A DNA stretch of 64,000 bases from Calditrichales bacterium MX18-03. Its GTDB lineage: Bacteria > Bacillota > Clostridia > Lutisporales > Lutisporaceae. Within the stretch, counting starts at the first letter, position 1. Every line of letters starts with the position of its first letter. A program made the position numbers and the translations under genes. Below, piece after piece: positions 43,824 to 52,383 of the stretch. The DNA is taken from NCBI GenBank assembly GCA_021083345.1, contig JAJGRE010000001.1, forward strand, positions 806,001-870,000. The letters run 5' to 3'. The notes under the pieces were generated by a model. The model did not search any database. It was not told where the DNA came from and worked only from the letters and a program-made list of their open reading frames with translations.

Positions 43824-45620
43824 CTATTTGTATTCTATAATCGTTTCGATCTTGCTCGCATCAGTAGTAATCCTGTAGTGCCCGATATTCTTGAAGTCTT
43901 GTATAGAGTATAGATTGTAGTAAACCCAATCTCCCGCAATATTGATGCTTGATATTCCTAATCCTTTTCCATCAACCAACTTCTGCATATTGGATCCATC
44001 TAATTTCATTCTATATAACGCATCAGAATATATTATGAAATATATCCATTCTCCTGCCGTATTAACATAAGATACGTCTGCATCCAGTAACCTTTTTTGT
44101 TCTGTTCCATCGATCTTCAACTTGTATAATCCCTGGTCAAAATAGTCACTTGCTACATAGATATAATCATCGACTATGTTCATCTGCATAGTATATGCAT
44201 CTACATCACTGAGTTTCTGGTAGTCACCGCCATTGGTACTTATTTTATATAGGCTGTTACGGTCATAGCCGTTCTGGAAATATATCCAGTTATCTTCCAC
44301 TGACAAACTTTTAGCTGGTAATACGTTAAAATATTTTTTCTTGCTTCCATCCGTTTTCATTACTGTAGGCTTATACATCTCTGACTCAGCACTATAGTAT
44401 ATACTATCGCCTACTACATTCACGGAGCTAAAGTCCTTGTCATTAATTTTGATCTTTTCGCTCCCATCAATTTTAACTTTATAGAAACCTAAGTATTTAA
44501 AATCAGAATGATCTGATTTGGTTACGCTATAAAGGTTGCAGTAAATCCAATCACCTATTATATTAATATTGTCCGCACATTCCTCGCTAATCTTTTGCCT
44601 ATCACTGCCATCCAATCTTTCCTTAACCAAGCCTGTCAAATCAAAAGAGTAATATAGCCAATCACCTTGTACTGCAACGTGTCCATAATTGTGAATGTTT
44701 CCATGTGTATTGCCGCGGACGTTTATAGCACCGACAATATCCGTAAATAGTTTATTCACTCTAAGTTTTACAAACTCTTTATCTTCCCTCGCATATTCAA
44801 TATACTTTGAATCACTGGAAACCGCTATGCCCAACAATTGTATTGCATCACTCACCTTATCAAGCGCAGCACAGCAAGCAGCTTTATAATAAACAACGTC
44901 GTTATTATCCAATTTTAATTGAATTGCCTTTTCAAATGCGGGTAAAGCTTCAGAATACTTTTCTACGCTCATAAATGCCAAACCTAAATTATAATGAGCT
45001 AACGCACTTTGTGGCTGAAGCTCGGCAATCTTTGAAAAGCACTTCAAAGCCTCATCTAATTTCATCAGTTTCTGTAGGACTATTGCCTTTCCAGTGTAAG
45101 GTTGATAAGCCTTAGCATTGAGTAAAATCGCCTTATCATAGCACCATATAGACTCATTGAGTTTTCCCAAGGCTAAAAAGATATCACCTTTCCTGAGATA
45201 TGTATCAAAAGCGTATTTATTATTCTCTTCGGTAGGATATTTTGTGATAATTGATAGAACAGCATCAAAGCTTTTTAAAGCGTCTTCATTTTTCCCAAGC
45301 AGTGTCAGCGCTTTTCCCTTTTGATAGCTGGCATCAGCCGCCTTGAAGTTTAAACCATAGGCAATGTCAAAACATGCAATGGCATCTTGATATTTCTTTG
45401 TCTCTATCAAGGCTGACCCCTTTAAAATATAATATTGATTCACTTTGGGGGATAGTTTAATGGCATCATCTAAGTTCTTTATAGCTTCTTCATGTTTTCC
45501 ATTTGCCATAAGGGATTGTGCAGTCTTTAAATATGTATCGGCCTTATTGGGCGCTGCTGCAACTACAGTAAATTGAAACAACAGAATGATTCCTAAAACA
45601 AATACTAATCGCTTCTTCAT
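43824..45620 (-). CDS. Secreted TPR / DUF5050 protein
   Basis: A protein of 598 residues. The ATG at 45620 follows AGGAG by 7 nt. A signal peptide (RLVFVLGIILLFQFTVVAAA) is followed by about six to seven tetratricopeptide repeats (residues 30-265, for example AGDALKSF-like units and LAHYNLGLAFMSVEKYSEAL). The C-terminal half has repeated DUF5050-type strands (GDWIYYS, LYKLKIDGTEQKRL, LYRMKLDGSNMQKLVD), probably a beta-propeller. It is likely extracellular or membrane-attached; a signal-sensing or protein-binding role is inferred only. Confidence 0.87.
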   Translation of the reverse strand: MKKRLVFVLGIILLFQFTVVAAAPNKADTYLKTAQSLMANGKHEEAIKNLDDAIKLSPKVNQYYILKGSALIETKKYQDAIACFDIAYGLNFKAADASYQKGKALTLLGKNEDALKSFDAVLSIITKYPTEENNKYAFDTYLRKGDIFLALGKLNESIWCYDKAILLNAKAYQPYTGKAIVLQKLMKLDEALKCFSKIAELQPQSALAHYNLGLAFMSVEKYSEALPAFEKAIQLKLDNNDVVYYKAACCAALDKVSDAIQLLGIAVSSDSKYIEYAREDKEFVKLRVNKLFTDIVGAINVRGNTHGNIHNYGHVAVQGDWLYYSFDLTGLVKERLDGSDRQKISEECADNINIIGDWIYCNLYSVTKSDHSDFKYLGFYKVKIDGSEKIKINDKDFSSVNVVGDSIYYSAESEMYKPTVMKTDGSKKKYFNVLPAKSLSVEDNWIYFQNGYDRNSLYKISTNGGDYQKLSDVDAYTMQMNIVDDYIYVASDYFDQGLYKLKIDGTEQKRLLDADVSYVNTAGEWIYFIIYSDALYRMKLDGSNMQKLVDGKGLGISSINIAGDWVYYNLYSIQDFKNIGHYRITTDASKIETIIEYK

Positions 45621-45835
45621 TTGTACACTCCTCATCATAATATTTTACAATTAATACAATAATATCATGTAATTGGAACCGAAGTTTAGCCCTTCCATCG
45701 CAACTTTCGAGGTTATTCGACTTTATAAATTTTTTCAATGACTAAGCAGCCCTATAAATTTAAAAATACTTAGAATATCATTTTTTTCATGTATGCTTTT
45801 CAGCTCCTTGGCCGCTTTGACGAGGAGACGGGCCT

Positions 45836-47216
45836 GGCGGGTGGGTAGTGTCAAGAATCTTTCGCACATTTTTACGGATATCTCCAAGTAACTTCCGGCT
45901 CATTATCCGACATCGTGCTGATCGGCAGCCAGATTTCCGCCTATTAGTAGGTTCATATTAAGATAACGCTTTGTGCCCCAATTACTTGAGGCTACATGGC
46001 GCAGACGGGCACAGACAAGCATGAGCGCAGAGTTTCCATCAGGAAAGCTTCCGACGACGCGGGTCCGGCGGCGGATCTCTTTCATGATCCGTTCAATTCC
46101 ATTGTTCGTCCGGATCCTGATCCAATGCTCATTAGGGAAATGCATATAGGTAAGGGTTTCTTCTATGCTATTTTCAACCTTCTTTGCAGCCTCAGCCAGC
46201 TTCATACTGCGTAACTTTTCTGCAACTGCCGCAGCTTTTTCCCGCGCACTTTCCAAGTCTTCTTGGGCATGGATTGCCTTAAGCATTGCTGCTACATCCC
46301 GCATTTTACCATGAGGGACGACGGAAAATACATTCCGATAGAAATGGACGATGCAGCGCTGATATTTGGCTGCCGGAAATACTTCGCCGATGGTTTCAAC
46401 CAAACCAATACATTTGTCACCGACAAAGAGCTGAGTACCGGAAAGGCCTCGCTCTTTAAGGTTTCTAAGAAATTGAAGCCAGCTGGCTTTATCCTCACGA
46501 CCGCCTTCGGCAGCACCAATGATCTCTCTGAAGCCCTCATTATCAACAGCAATAGCTACGAGAATAGAAACGTTTTCTACTTCGCCGCCCCAGCATCTCT
46601 TCAGGAAGATGCCATCCAGATAGACATAAGGATAAGTAGCCAATAGCGGTCTGTTTCGCCAGGCTTCAATATGACTATATGCTTTCTTATTAAGCTCGCT
46701 GATAGTGCCAGGGGATACCTTGGTCCCCCATAGAGCTTCGGTAATATCTTCGACTCTACGGACTGAAACGCCGGCAAGGTACATTTCTATCAATGCTTCT
46801 TCGATACTGCTTTCACGACGTTTATAGCGCTCGATGATGGCAGTTTCGAAGGGAAGATGCCGCAGCTTTGGCACTTTAAGATCAACCTCTCCTGCTTTAG
46901 TTAGGAGCTTACGATTGTAGTAGCCGGCTCTCGTGTCTTTTCGGGCTTCGGTATGCTCATAGCGACTGGCATTGGTAAGCCTGTCCGCCTCCTGGTCGAG
47001 CAGGTTATTCAGGGTTTCCTCTACGGTGCCGCGCACCAATTCGCTAAGTTGGTTCTTTAACAGATTCTCATTCAGGTGTATAATGTTGTCAGACACGGAT
47101 ATTCCTCCTTTAGTGTTGGATTTTTGTCTCGCAACTTAAATTTACACTTGGAGTTATATCCGTGCAACTTTTTTGTTTTAAAATGTGCGCAATTTATTAT
47201 ACGTTATCGGCGGGTG
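45836..47216 (-). mobile_element. IS256-family insertion sequence with 8-bp target duplication
   Basis: The element spans 45844-47208 (1365 bp). GGCGGGTG occurs directly before it (45836-45843) and directly after it (47209-47216). The ends are imperfect inverted repeats: GGTAGTGTC and GATAACGTA start the two ends, and both contain GCACATTTT at positions 21-29. Size, duplication length and the transposase all fit IS256. The intact duplication indicates a fairly recent insertion. Confidence 0.93.
45903..47096 (-). CDS. IS256-family transposase
   Basis: A protein of 397 residues, full length for the family. It contains the N-terminal DNA-binding part (RYEHTEARKDTRAGYYNRKL), the mutator signature (GISELNKK-like region, YLDGIFLKRCWGG with the first catalytic aspartate), the second aspartate in LFVGDKCIGL and the glutamate in TNNGIERIMKEIRRRTRVVG. 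The CHxxCxx-like segment YQRCIVHFYRNVF is present. No frameshift is seen, so the element may still move. Confidence 0.95.
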   Translation of the reverse strand: MSDNIIHLNENLLKNQLSELVRGTVEETLNNLLDQEADRLTNASRYEHTEARKDTRAGYYNRKLLTKAGEVDLKVPKLRHLPFETAIIERYKRRESSIEEALIEMYLAGVSVRRVEDITEALWGTKVSPGTISELNKKAYSHIEAWRNRPLLATYPYVYLDGIFLKRCWGGEVENVSILVAIAVDNEGFREIIGAAEGGREDKASWLQFLRNLKERGLSGTQLFVGDKCIGLVETIGEVFPAAKYQRCIVHFYRNVFSVVPHGKMRDVAAMLKAIHAQEDLESAREKAAAVAEKLRSMKLAEAAKKVENSIEETLTYMHFPNEHWIRIRTNNGIERIMKEIRRRTRVVGSFPDGNSALMLVCARLRHVASSNWGTKRYLNMNLLIGGNLAADQHDVG

Positions 47217-47253
47217 CGGGCGTTGAGGAACTGGCGGTACCGGGAGCCTACCC

Positions 47254-47607
47254 CTAAAGCTCATTATATTTCTTCGCATTACCTCTGCTAAGCTCAACCG
47301 GATATTTCTTTGCATTTTTCTCAATTTTTTCATTGATTGCCTCAACTAGATCAATTCCAGTTTCTTTACAAAGGAGTAGCAGATATGATCCTACATCAGC
47401 TATTTCTTCTTTGACCTTTATACGATCTTCACTCTGCAGAAGTTCTTCAACTTCCTCATTGTTTTTCCATTGGAAGCATTCTAACAGTTCTGCAGCTTCA
47501 ATGCTTAACGACACTGCGAGATTCTTAGTAGTATGAAACTGTTTCCATTCGCGCTCATCCCTAAAATTTACTAGCTTTTCAGTGAGTTCTTTTACTGCAT
47601 CTTCCAT
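47254..47607 (-). CDS. MazG-like nucleotide pyrophosphohydrolase
   Basis: A protein of 117 residues. The ATG at 47607 follows a GGGAG site. The all-helical MazG fold is clear: FRDEREWKQFHTTKNLAVSL, SIEAAELLECFQW with the ExxE metal ligands, and KVKEEIADVGSYLLLLC with the second ExxxD set. The family hydrolyses (d)NTPs to monophosphates and clears abnormal nucleotides; short dUTPase-like versions (RS21-C6/iMazG) have this size. Island versions may alter nucleotide pools during infection. The gene ends next to the Bro-N remnant. Confidence 0.9.
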   Translation of the reverse strand: MEDAVKELTEKLVNFRDEREWKQFHTTKNLAVSLSIEAAELLECFQWKNNEEVEELLQSEDRIKVKEEIADVGSYLLLLCKETGIDLVEAINEKIEKNAKKYPVELSRGNAKKYNEL

Positions 47608-47683
47608 TGCTCCCACTCCAATCTGACTGTTTATCAATAGTTTACTTCTACATATAGGGCCTTTATCCTTCAAAGCTACATCA

Positions 47684-48340
47684 TCATTCCAAAGCTACAG
47701 CCTTATTCCGTCTATTCCTCTTGGCAATTTCCTGTACCTCGTTAAACTCCTTTTCAGACACATATCCCATTTCAAAATACCTATGATTGCTCAATATCAA
47801 GCTTATCGTTGATTTATGCCATTTGCCCGATCTCTTCGTTTTTATCCCTGAGCTGTTTAGGTGCTTCATGATGTCAAGCATCGACTGATTACTCAAATAT
47901 GCGTTGAAAATGTACATAATTGTTTCCCTGTCATCCAGCTCCTTTTGACCGGCTTTTTTACGGTCCTTCACAGCAGCATATTCATTCTCCAGGTTTATGT
48001 AGTTTTCTGCAATCTTTCTCTCCCGCTCATTGTTCTCTCGCTGTATCTGCTCAAGCTTCGCCAACAACTCGCCTGGAACCAATTCAAAATAGCTGTACAT
48101 CCGAAGTCGGTCAAGCCCTACCCCAATTTTGGATTTGCTCAGCCCTTCCACAAGCTCCAGCTTATATCCTTTCAAAGCCAAATCAACACTTAGATTAAAA
48201 TACTCTCTGCCCTCCAAGTCTTTGGTTGTAACATCTGCAAGGCGCAGCTTTTGCGTCCTGCCAAAGTTATAATAAGATGCATATCTTACAAACCGTTCTG
48301 ACAAGGGTGATATCTTGCTCCAGCGCTCATACTCACTCAT
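47684..48340 (-). CDS. Recombinase-domain protein lacking the serine catalytic domain
   Basis: A protein of 218 residues. The C-terminal half (YIFNAYLSNQSMLDIMKHLNS, GKWHKSTISLILSNHRYFEM, VSEKEFNEVQEIAKRNRRNK) resembles the Recombinase domain of large serine integrases, where helix-turn-helix parts bind DNA. The N-terminal half is not the resolvase catalytic domain: no Y-x-R-x-S motif is present. A coiled coil lies between. It could be a recombination directionality or regulatory protein derived from an integrase, or a decayed integrase. It appears co-transcribed with mazG. Confidence 0.6.
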   Translation of the reverse strand: MSEYERWSKISPLSERFVRYASYYNFGRTQKLRLADVTTKDLEGREYFNLSVDLALKGYKLELVEGLSKSKIGVGLDRLRMYSYFELVPGELLAKLEQIQRENNERERKIAENYINLENEYAAVKDRKKAGQKELDDRETIMYIFNAYLSNQSMLDIMKHLNSSGIKTKRSGKWHKSTISLILSNHRYFEMGYVSEKEFNEVQEIAKRNRRNKAVALE

Positions 48341-48456
48341 GACCCTCACTCCATTTTCACTTACAAATTTATCGAAGTAACCTTCTCTATAATAGTATAT
48401 TTAATTAATGTACTATTATCATTATACATTAATTTCCTCCGAATGTAAATAAAAGA

Positions 48457-48497
48457 ATGCACATTTAGTACATTTATTTATTGTACTAAATGTGCAT
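48457..48497 (-). terminator. Perfect 16-bp hairpin ending the methylase/kinase/HNH operon
   Basis: ATGCACATTTAGTACA (48457-48472) and TGTACTAAATGTGCAT (48482-48497) are exact reverse complements with a 9-nt loop. On the - strand TCTTTTATTT follows. It lies about 95 bp after the HNH stop and before the recombinase-domain gene, so it separates the two units. The length of the stem is unusual for a plain terminator. Confidence 0.65.
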
Positions 48498-48590
48498 CTT
48501 ACACGTAGTATGCTTCCTGCTCCAATTTAACAAAATTGTACATTTGAGCCTATAAAATAATAATAAAAATCAACATTCTACGGTGTGTTA

Positions 48591-49367
48591 CTACCACTCG
48601 TAAGGAGAAGCTTTTTCGTACACCACATCTGCCACCCTCTTTAAATCAGTGTCAATTTCTATCAATTCTTTCTCATAAATCAACACTTTTTGACGCAGAG
48701 AATCATGTAATGCTTCTGCAAGCAATCTCGTTGTTTCAGACTTCTCATCAATCCTACAATCTTTTAGAATCTGCTCCAATTTATCTTTCTGTTCTCTCGC
48801 ACGTTCTAAGCACTCAAGACAATACCCCAGCTTAGATTTTTCATTTTCGAGCCACATAAGCAATTTTCTCCTTGCTCTTCTGAGCCGGATCAGCTGATTC
48901 CTATTAAGCCGCATCATCTCTATAGTATATTGCCCAACTTTTGAATGATCCTTTGTGATTAACTCAAAGGAGCTTACATTTTCCTCTATGTACATAGAGG
49001 GGTTCTCAGAACAGGGATCAATAAACCTGGGTGTTTCCGCCTTCTGACATACATTATTATGGCATTTATTGCAGTCTCTTATACAACCATCATCCGTTGA
49101 TATCCAATTATCTCTTTTATATACATTACATTTGTGACATGCATAGTACAAGTTTTCGTACTTCTTTTCTAACTCCTTAAACCATTTATAAGGCCTAAAA
49201 TGGTCGACGTGAAAAAATCCTAAATGGTTTTCTCCTTCATGGATGGTGCAGTAACAGCATTGATGCCCAAATAGTTGTCTCAGTTGTGGCTTACTATCTG
49301 TATAGTCGTTCAATTTAGTAGTACATACATCACGTTCTGTATATTTCATAATATTCATGTTGGCCAT
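48591..49367 (-). CDS. HNH endonuclease with zinc ribbon, predicted effector
   Basis: A protein of 258 residues. It has GHQCCYCTIHEGENH, then HVDHFRPYKWFKEL, then YENLYYACHKCNVYKRDNW: a CxxC...H-H...N...CxxC HNH fold with the metal-binding histidines and the asparagine in place (about residues 35-90). Two further cysteine pairs follow (CIRDCNKCHNNVC). The C-terminal half is helical. Its ribosome site lies inside the end of the response-regulator gene, and it is the last gene of the four-gene cassette. It is the likely DNA-cutting part. Confidence 0.85.
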   Translation of the reverse strand: MANMNIMKYTERDVCTTKLNDYTDSKPQLRQLFGHQCCYCTIHEGENHLGFFHVDHFRPYKWFKELEKKYENLYYACHKCNVYKRDNWISTDDGCIRDCNKCHNNVCQKAETPRFIDPCSENPSMYIEENVSSFELITKDHSKVGQYTIEMMRLNRNQLIRLRRARRKLLMWLENEKSKLGYCLECLERAREQKDKLEQILKDCRIDEKSETTRLLAEALHDSLRQKVLIYEKELIEIDTDLKRVADVVYEKASPYEW

Positions 49368-49369
49368 GT

Positions 49370-50074
49370 TTATACCTCACATTTTTCTAGCATCTCCAAA
49401 GTTTTGTATAGCCGTTCATCTATCTCACTTATATTTCGTTTTAAAAATTCAAGCCTGTCATTCTGCTTATCTGCCATTCGAAATTTAATATCAATCACCT
49501 TCTCTAGCTGCTTATCCAGCTGTTTATCCAGGCTGTCTAATGCTGCCATTAGATAATTAATAGTTACTTCCTCTTCGTGGCTCAATTTGATTCTTAATTT
49601 CTTCTCACATAGCAGACTATATTGATTAATCAAATCAATATATTTTCTGGTAAGCCAATCCTCCATATTACTCTTTTCAATAATATCAACTAGCTGAAGC
49701 AGTACATTTTCAGGCTGATCTATGATATCATTTTTAATAATATACCCATCGAAATCATCAATGCTACCGGAATAATTCCTAGTTGTAAAAGCAATTCTAG
49801 GTATATTACGATTCTTTAAAGCCAACCAAGCACTTAGTAAAGTTCCAGTGTATTCAGCATTCAAATCATAGTCTATTAAAATAGCATCTACCGATTCACC
49901 ATTCTCAGTCGTAATGAACTCATTAATGCTTAATGTTTCAATATCAGCTGGGAAGCTATTATAAAACTTAATCTCTCCAAGTATACTTTTTTCATCATGC
50001 TCTTTTAGTTCTTTCAATTGCCGTATTACCTCGGCTGCCTCATCATCAATTACAAGAAGATTAATTTTATTCAT
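49370..50074 (-). CDS. Response-regulator receiver protein with coiled-coil output
   Basis: A protein of 234 residues. The ATG at 50074 follows GGAGG by 6 nt. The receiver domain (about residues 1-135) keeps the acid pocket (LLVIDDEAAEV), the phospho-acceptor aspartate (AILIDYDLN), the threonine (IAFTTRN) and the lysine (GYIIKND). The rest is a long helical, coiled-coil region without a DNA-binding domain (LDSLDKQLDKQLEKV). It lies between the kinase and the HNH gene, so it probably passes a phosphorylation signal to a protein partner rather than to a promoter. Confidence 0.85.
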   Translation of the reverse strand: MNKINLLVIDDEAAEVIRQLKELKEHDEKSILGEIKFYNSFPADIETLSINEFITTENGESVDAILIDYDLNAEYTGTLLSAWLALKNRNIPRIAFTTRNYSGSIDDFDGYIIKNDIIDQPENVLLQLVDIIEKSNMEDWLTRKYIDLINQYSLLCEKKLRIKLSHEEEVTINYLMAALDSLDKQLDKQLEKVIDIKFRMADKQNDRLEFLKRNISEIDERLYKTLEMLEKCEV

Positions 50075-50087
50075 AAGCAACCTCCAC

Positions 50088-52352
50088 TTACTTTAATGGT
50101 ATTTGAATTTCGAAGTTCGTGATAGGATATTCATCTAGCAACTTTATATTACCACCATAACTTTTCAAAGTATCATCTATGATCGGAAGACCTAAGCCTG
50201 TCCCATGCTTATGGGTAGTAAACATTGGCTCAAATATCTGTGACCTATGTTCCGGCTCTATGGGTTTACCTGTATTGATCGCATTTATTATCAGATCGTT
50301 ATCCTTTACATTAAATGTAACTTTGAAAAACTTCTTATCATCCGATCCTTGAGTTAGAGCTTTATATGCATTGGTCAATAAGTTTGTTATTATTGACTCC
50401 ATATCCCCATAGTAACCTTCTATAATTGAATTCCCCAGTGAATTGTCAATTATCTCGATACTTATAGTCTTATCCTTGAATGATTTTTCGAAACCCTGGA
50501 TAACTTCTGCAAATACTTTTATTACATCCAGTTTCTTTTTTTCGCCTTGCTTTTCTCTCATAAGATATCCTCTGAAAAAGTCAGCCTTTTGATTTGCAGA
50601 TGTTAGGTACTGCTCTAAGTATGTAAGCTCGTCTCTAACTCCTTTGCTTTTTATTGCCTTAATTTCCTCAAATCTATTTAGTGCTTTAATTGCAAAAACT
50701 GCGTTTAATATTAATTTTGCTGTCTCATGTCCAAACTGAGCTGCACTTATGCCTAATGATGCAATATTTCGATATATCTGCATCTCTCTTTTTTTGAAGC
50801 TATCCTTTTCTTTAATTCGCTCAGTGACTTCAACAGCATCACTTTTTAACCTGTCAGCCAGCTCACTTATTTTATTAAGTTCCGTCTTTACATCATCAAC
50901 GAAATTGTCAAGCTCTGCGGCTTTTTCTCTCTCTTTCGGTATATCCTGTACGTTTCTTTCTGCATCAACAGTTTTAGCTACTTTTTCTAAATTCTCCTTT
51001 TTTTCCTCTATCCTTCTTAGTCCCTTGCTTACTTCATCTTTAAGCTCAGAACTGCCTTCAATAATTTTAGTATAAAGCTCTTCTCTGGTATCTCCATCTT
51101 CTTTCTTTTTGCTCCTGTTCTCAACAAATGATGCATATGTATAAAAGTTAAAAACCCTATTGATAAATGCCGTTAAGTCTTTGAACTCTTGAGTCTCATA
51201 GAGATTCTCCCGACTAAGAACATCCTGTAGCCCTGGGTTACTGTCTCTACTAATTTTCACTCCACCAATCACCTGATTAGTTGCAAGCCTATACTCCGGT
51301 GATTTAACTCTTTCCAAGTTTAGGTTTAGCCAGTCATTATTTGGATCTCCATAAGGCTTAACTCTGAAATCATCCCTATAAATTCTTATCCCGCTATAGT
51401 CATCAAGCAGTTTGGTTATTACGTCTTTATTAAAGTCTAACCCTCTGTATAATCTACCATCCCTTAAGAAAGCAAATGCTTCAAAAACAACCGGTCCGCA
51501 AGTATAGTCTAATTCATCTTTGGTAAGTTTTCGTTCGTACTTAATTCCTGTTTCTTGAGCACTATTTTTCTTTTTAAGCCTTAAGTTAAGTTCGAATAAT
51601 CCAGAGCCGTCCTCAAAAATCTCTCCGTATAATCGGGCATGATAATGCTGCAATAATTTTTCTTGGAGTTCACCAGACTTATTCGGATAATCATTGCACT
51701 TAACATTAACTTTTACCTCTGACTTAAACTTCACAGATAGTTTACCAATATCTAAGGGTAACAAGAGAAATACCTCTTTTCTTAAACTAGCTATCATTTC
51801 TTCAGACCAGTTTTCCCTTAAACCTTCAAGTATTATTTCTGTTCCTTTCGCTCCATCACTTACTGTTTCATACTTGATTGGATGTGTTATTTGATTGAAA
51901 AATTTATTTTCTGTTTCATATTTGTCCCAATCAATAACTAATTCTATTAACTGGCTGCTTTCTTGTGAAAAGGTCCTTATCGTAGTTTTTCTAGCCAACC
52001 TTTCAACAGAAAACCTTCCAATTCCCTTTTCTCCAAGCTTGCGTCTGCCTTTTTTTGTCTGCACGCTATGCAGTTTATCATCTGTCCCAACAACCATCCA
52101 CTTTGTCTTCAAATCGTTAAGTGTCATGCCATCGCCATCATCTTTTATGATAATTTTCCCCTGGTTTGAACTAATATCTTCAAAGGTGACCGTAATATTA
52201 TCTGCGTCTGCGTCATATGAGTTTTTGATTAATTCAAGAACAGCCACAGTTGGATTTGATATAAGCTGTCTGCCAATCAATTGGCTGAACCTTGGGCTTA
52301 CATTAAACCTTAATAGATTAGGATCAAGTTTTCCAATCTTATAACGAGCCAT
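50088..52352 (-). CDS. Double GHKL ATPase: Hsp90/MORC-like N-terminus plus histidine-kinase C-terminus
   Basis: A protein of 754 residues. The first ATPase (about residues 30-200) shows ELIKNSYDADADNITV, DDGDGMTLNDL and GEKGIGRFSVERLA, typical of Hsp90/MutL/MORC-type GHKL proteins. A coiled coil follows (residues 410-500). The second module has a candidate phospho-acceptor histidine (GISAAQFGHETAKLI), an N box (LLTNAYKAL), and a G box (GTGLGLPIIDDTLKSYGG), typical of histidine kinases. Such proteins recur beside restriction-modification genes. The gene lies 31 bp after the methylase and 13 bp before the receiver gene. Confidence 0.9.
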   Translation of the reverse strand: MARYKIGKLDPNLLRFNVSPRFSQLIGRQLISNPTVAVLELIKNSYDADADNITVTFEDISSNQGKIIIKDDGDGMTLNDLKTKWMVVGTDDKLHSVQTKKGRRKLGEKGIGRFSVERLARKTTIRTFSQESSQLIELVIDWDKYETENKFFNQITHPIKYETVSDGAKGTEIILEGLRENWSEEMIASLRKEVFLLLPLDIGKLSVKFKSEVKVNVKCNDYPNKSGELQEKLLQHYHARLYGEIFEDGSGLFELNLRLKKKNSAQETGIKYERKLTKDELDYTCGPVVFEAFAFLRDGRLYRGLDFNKDVITKLLDDYSGIRIYRDDFRVKPYGDPNNDWLNLNLERVKSPEYRLATNQVIGGVKISRDSNPGLQDVLSRENLYETQEFKDLTAFINRVFNFYTYASFVENRSKKKEDGDTREELYTKIIEGSSELKDEVSKGLRRIEEKKENLEKVAKTVDAERNVQDIPKEREKAAELDNFVDDVKTELNKISELADRLKSDAVEVTERIKEKDSFKKREMQIYRNIASLGISAAQFGHETAKLILNAVFAIKALNRFEEIKAIKSKGVRDELTYLEQYLTSANQKADFFRGYLMREKQGEKKKLDVIKVFAEVIQGFEKSFKDKTISIEIIDNSLGNSIIEGYYGDMESIITNLLTNAYKALTQGSDDKKFFKVTFNVKDNDLIINAINTGKPIEPEHRSQIFEPMFTTHKHGTGLGLPIIDDTLKSYGGNIKLLDEYPITNFEIQIPLK

Positions 52353-52383
52353 ATTTCCACCCCATTATCAAAACTTTACTTCC

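Larger units (their letters stand above)
45795..47250 (-). pseudogene. Bro-N gene remnant interrupted by IS256 element
   Basis: DNA at 45795-45843 and at 47209-47250 matches consecutive parts of the intact Bro-N gene (56647-56780): the KDLKSV segment on the left, and the RTRQARLLFN and PAPP segments on the right. Only about 30 codons of the C-terminus survive. The insertion sequence separates the two parts exactly, with an 8-bp duplication at the break. Confidence 0.75.
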
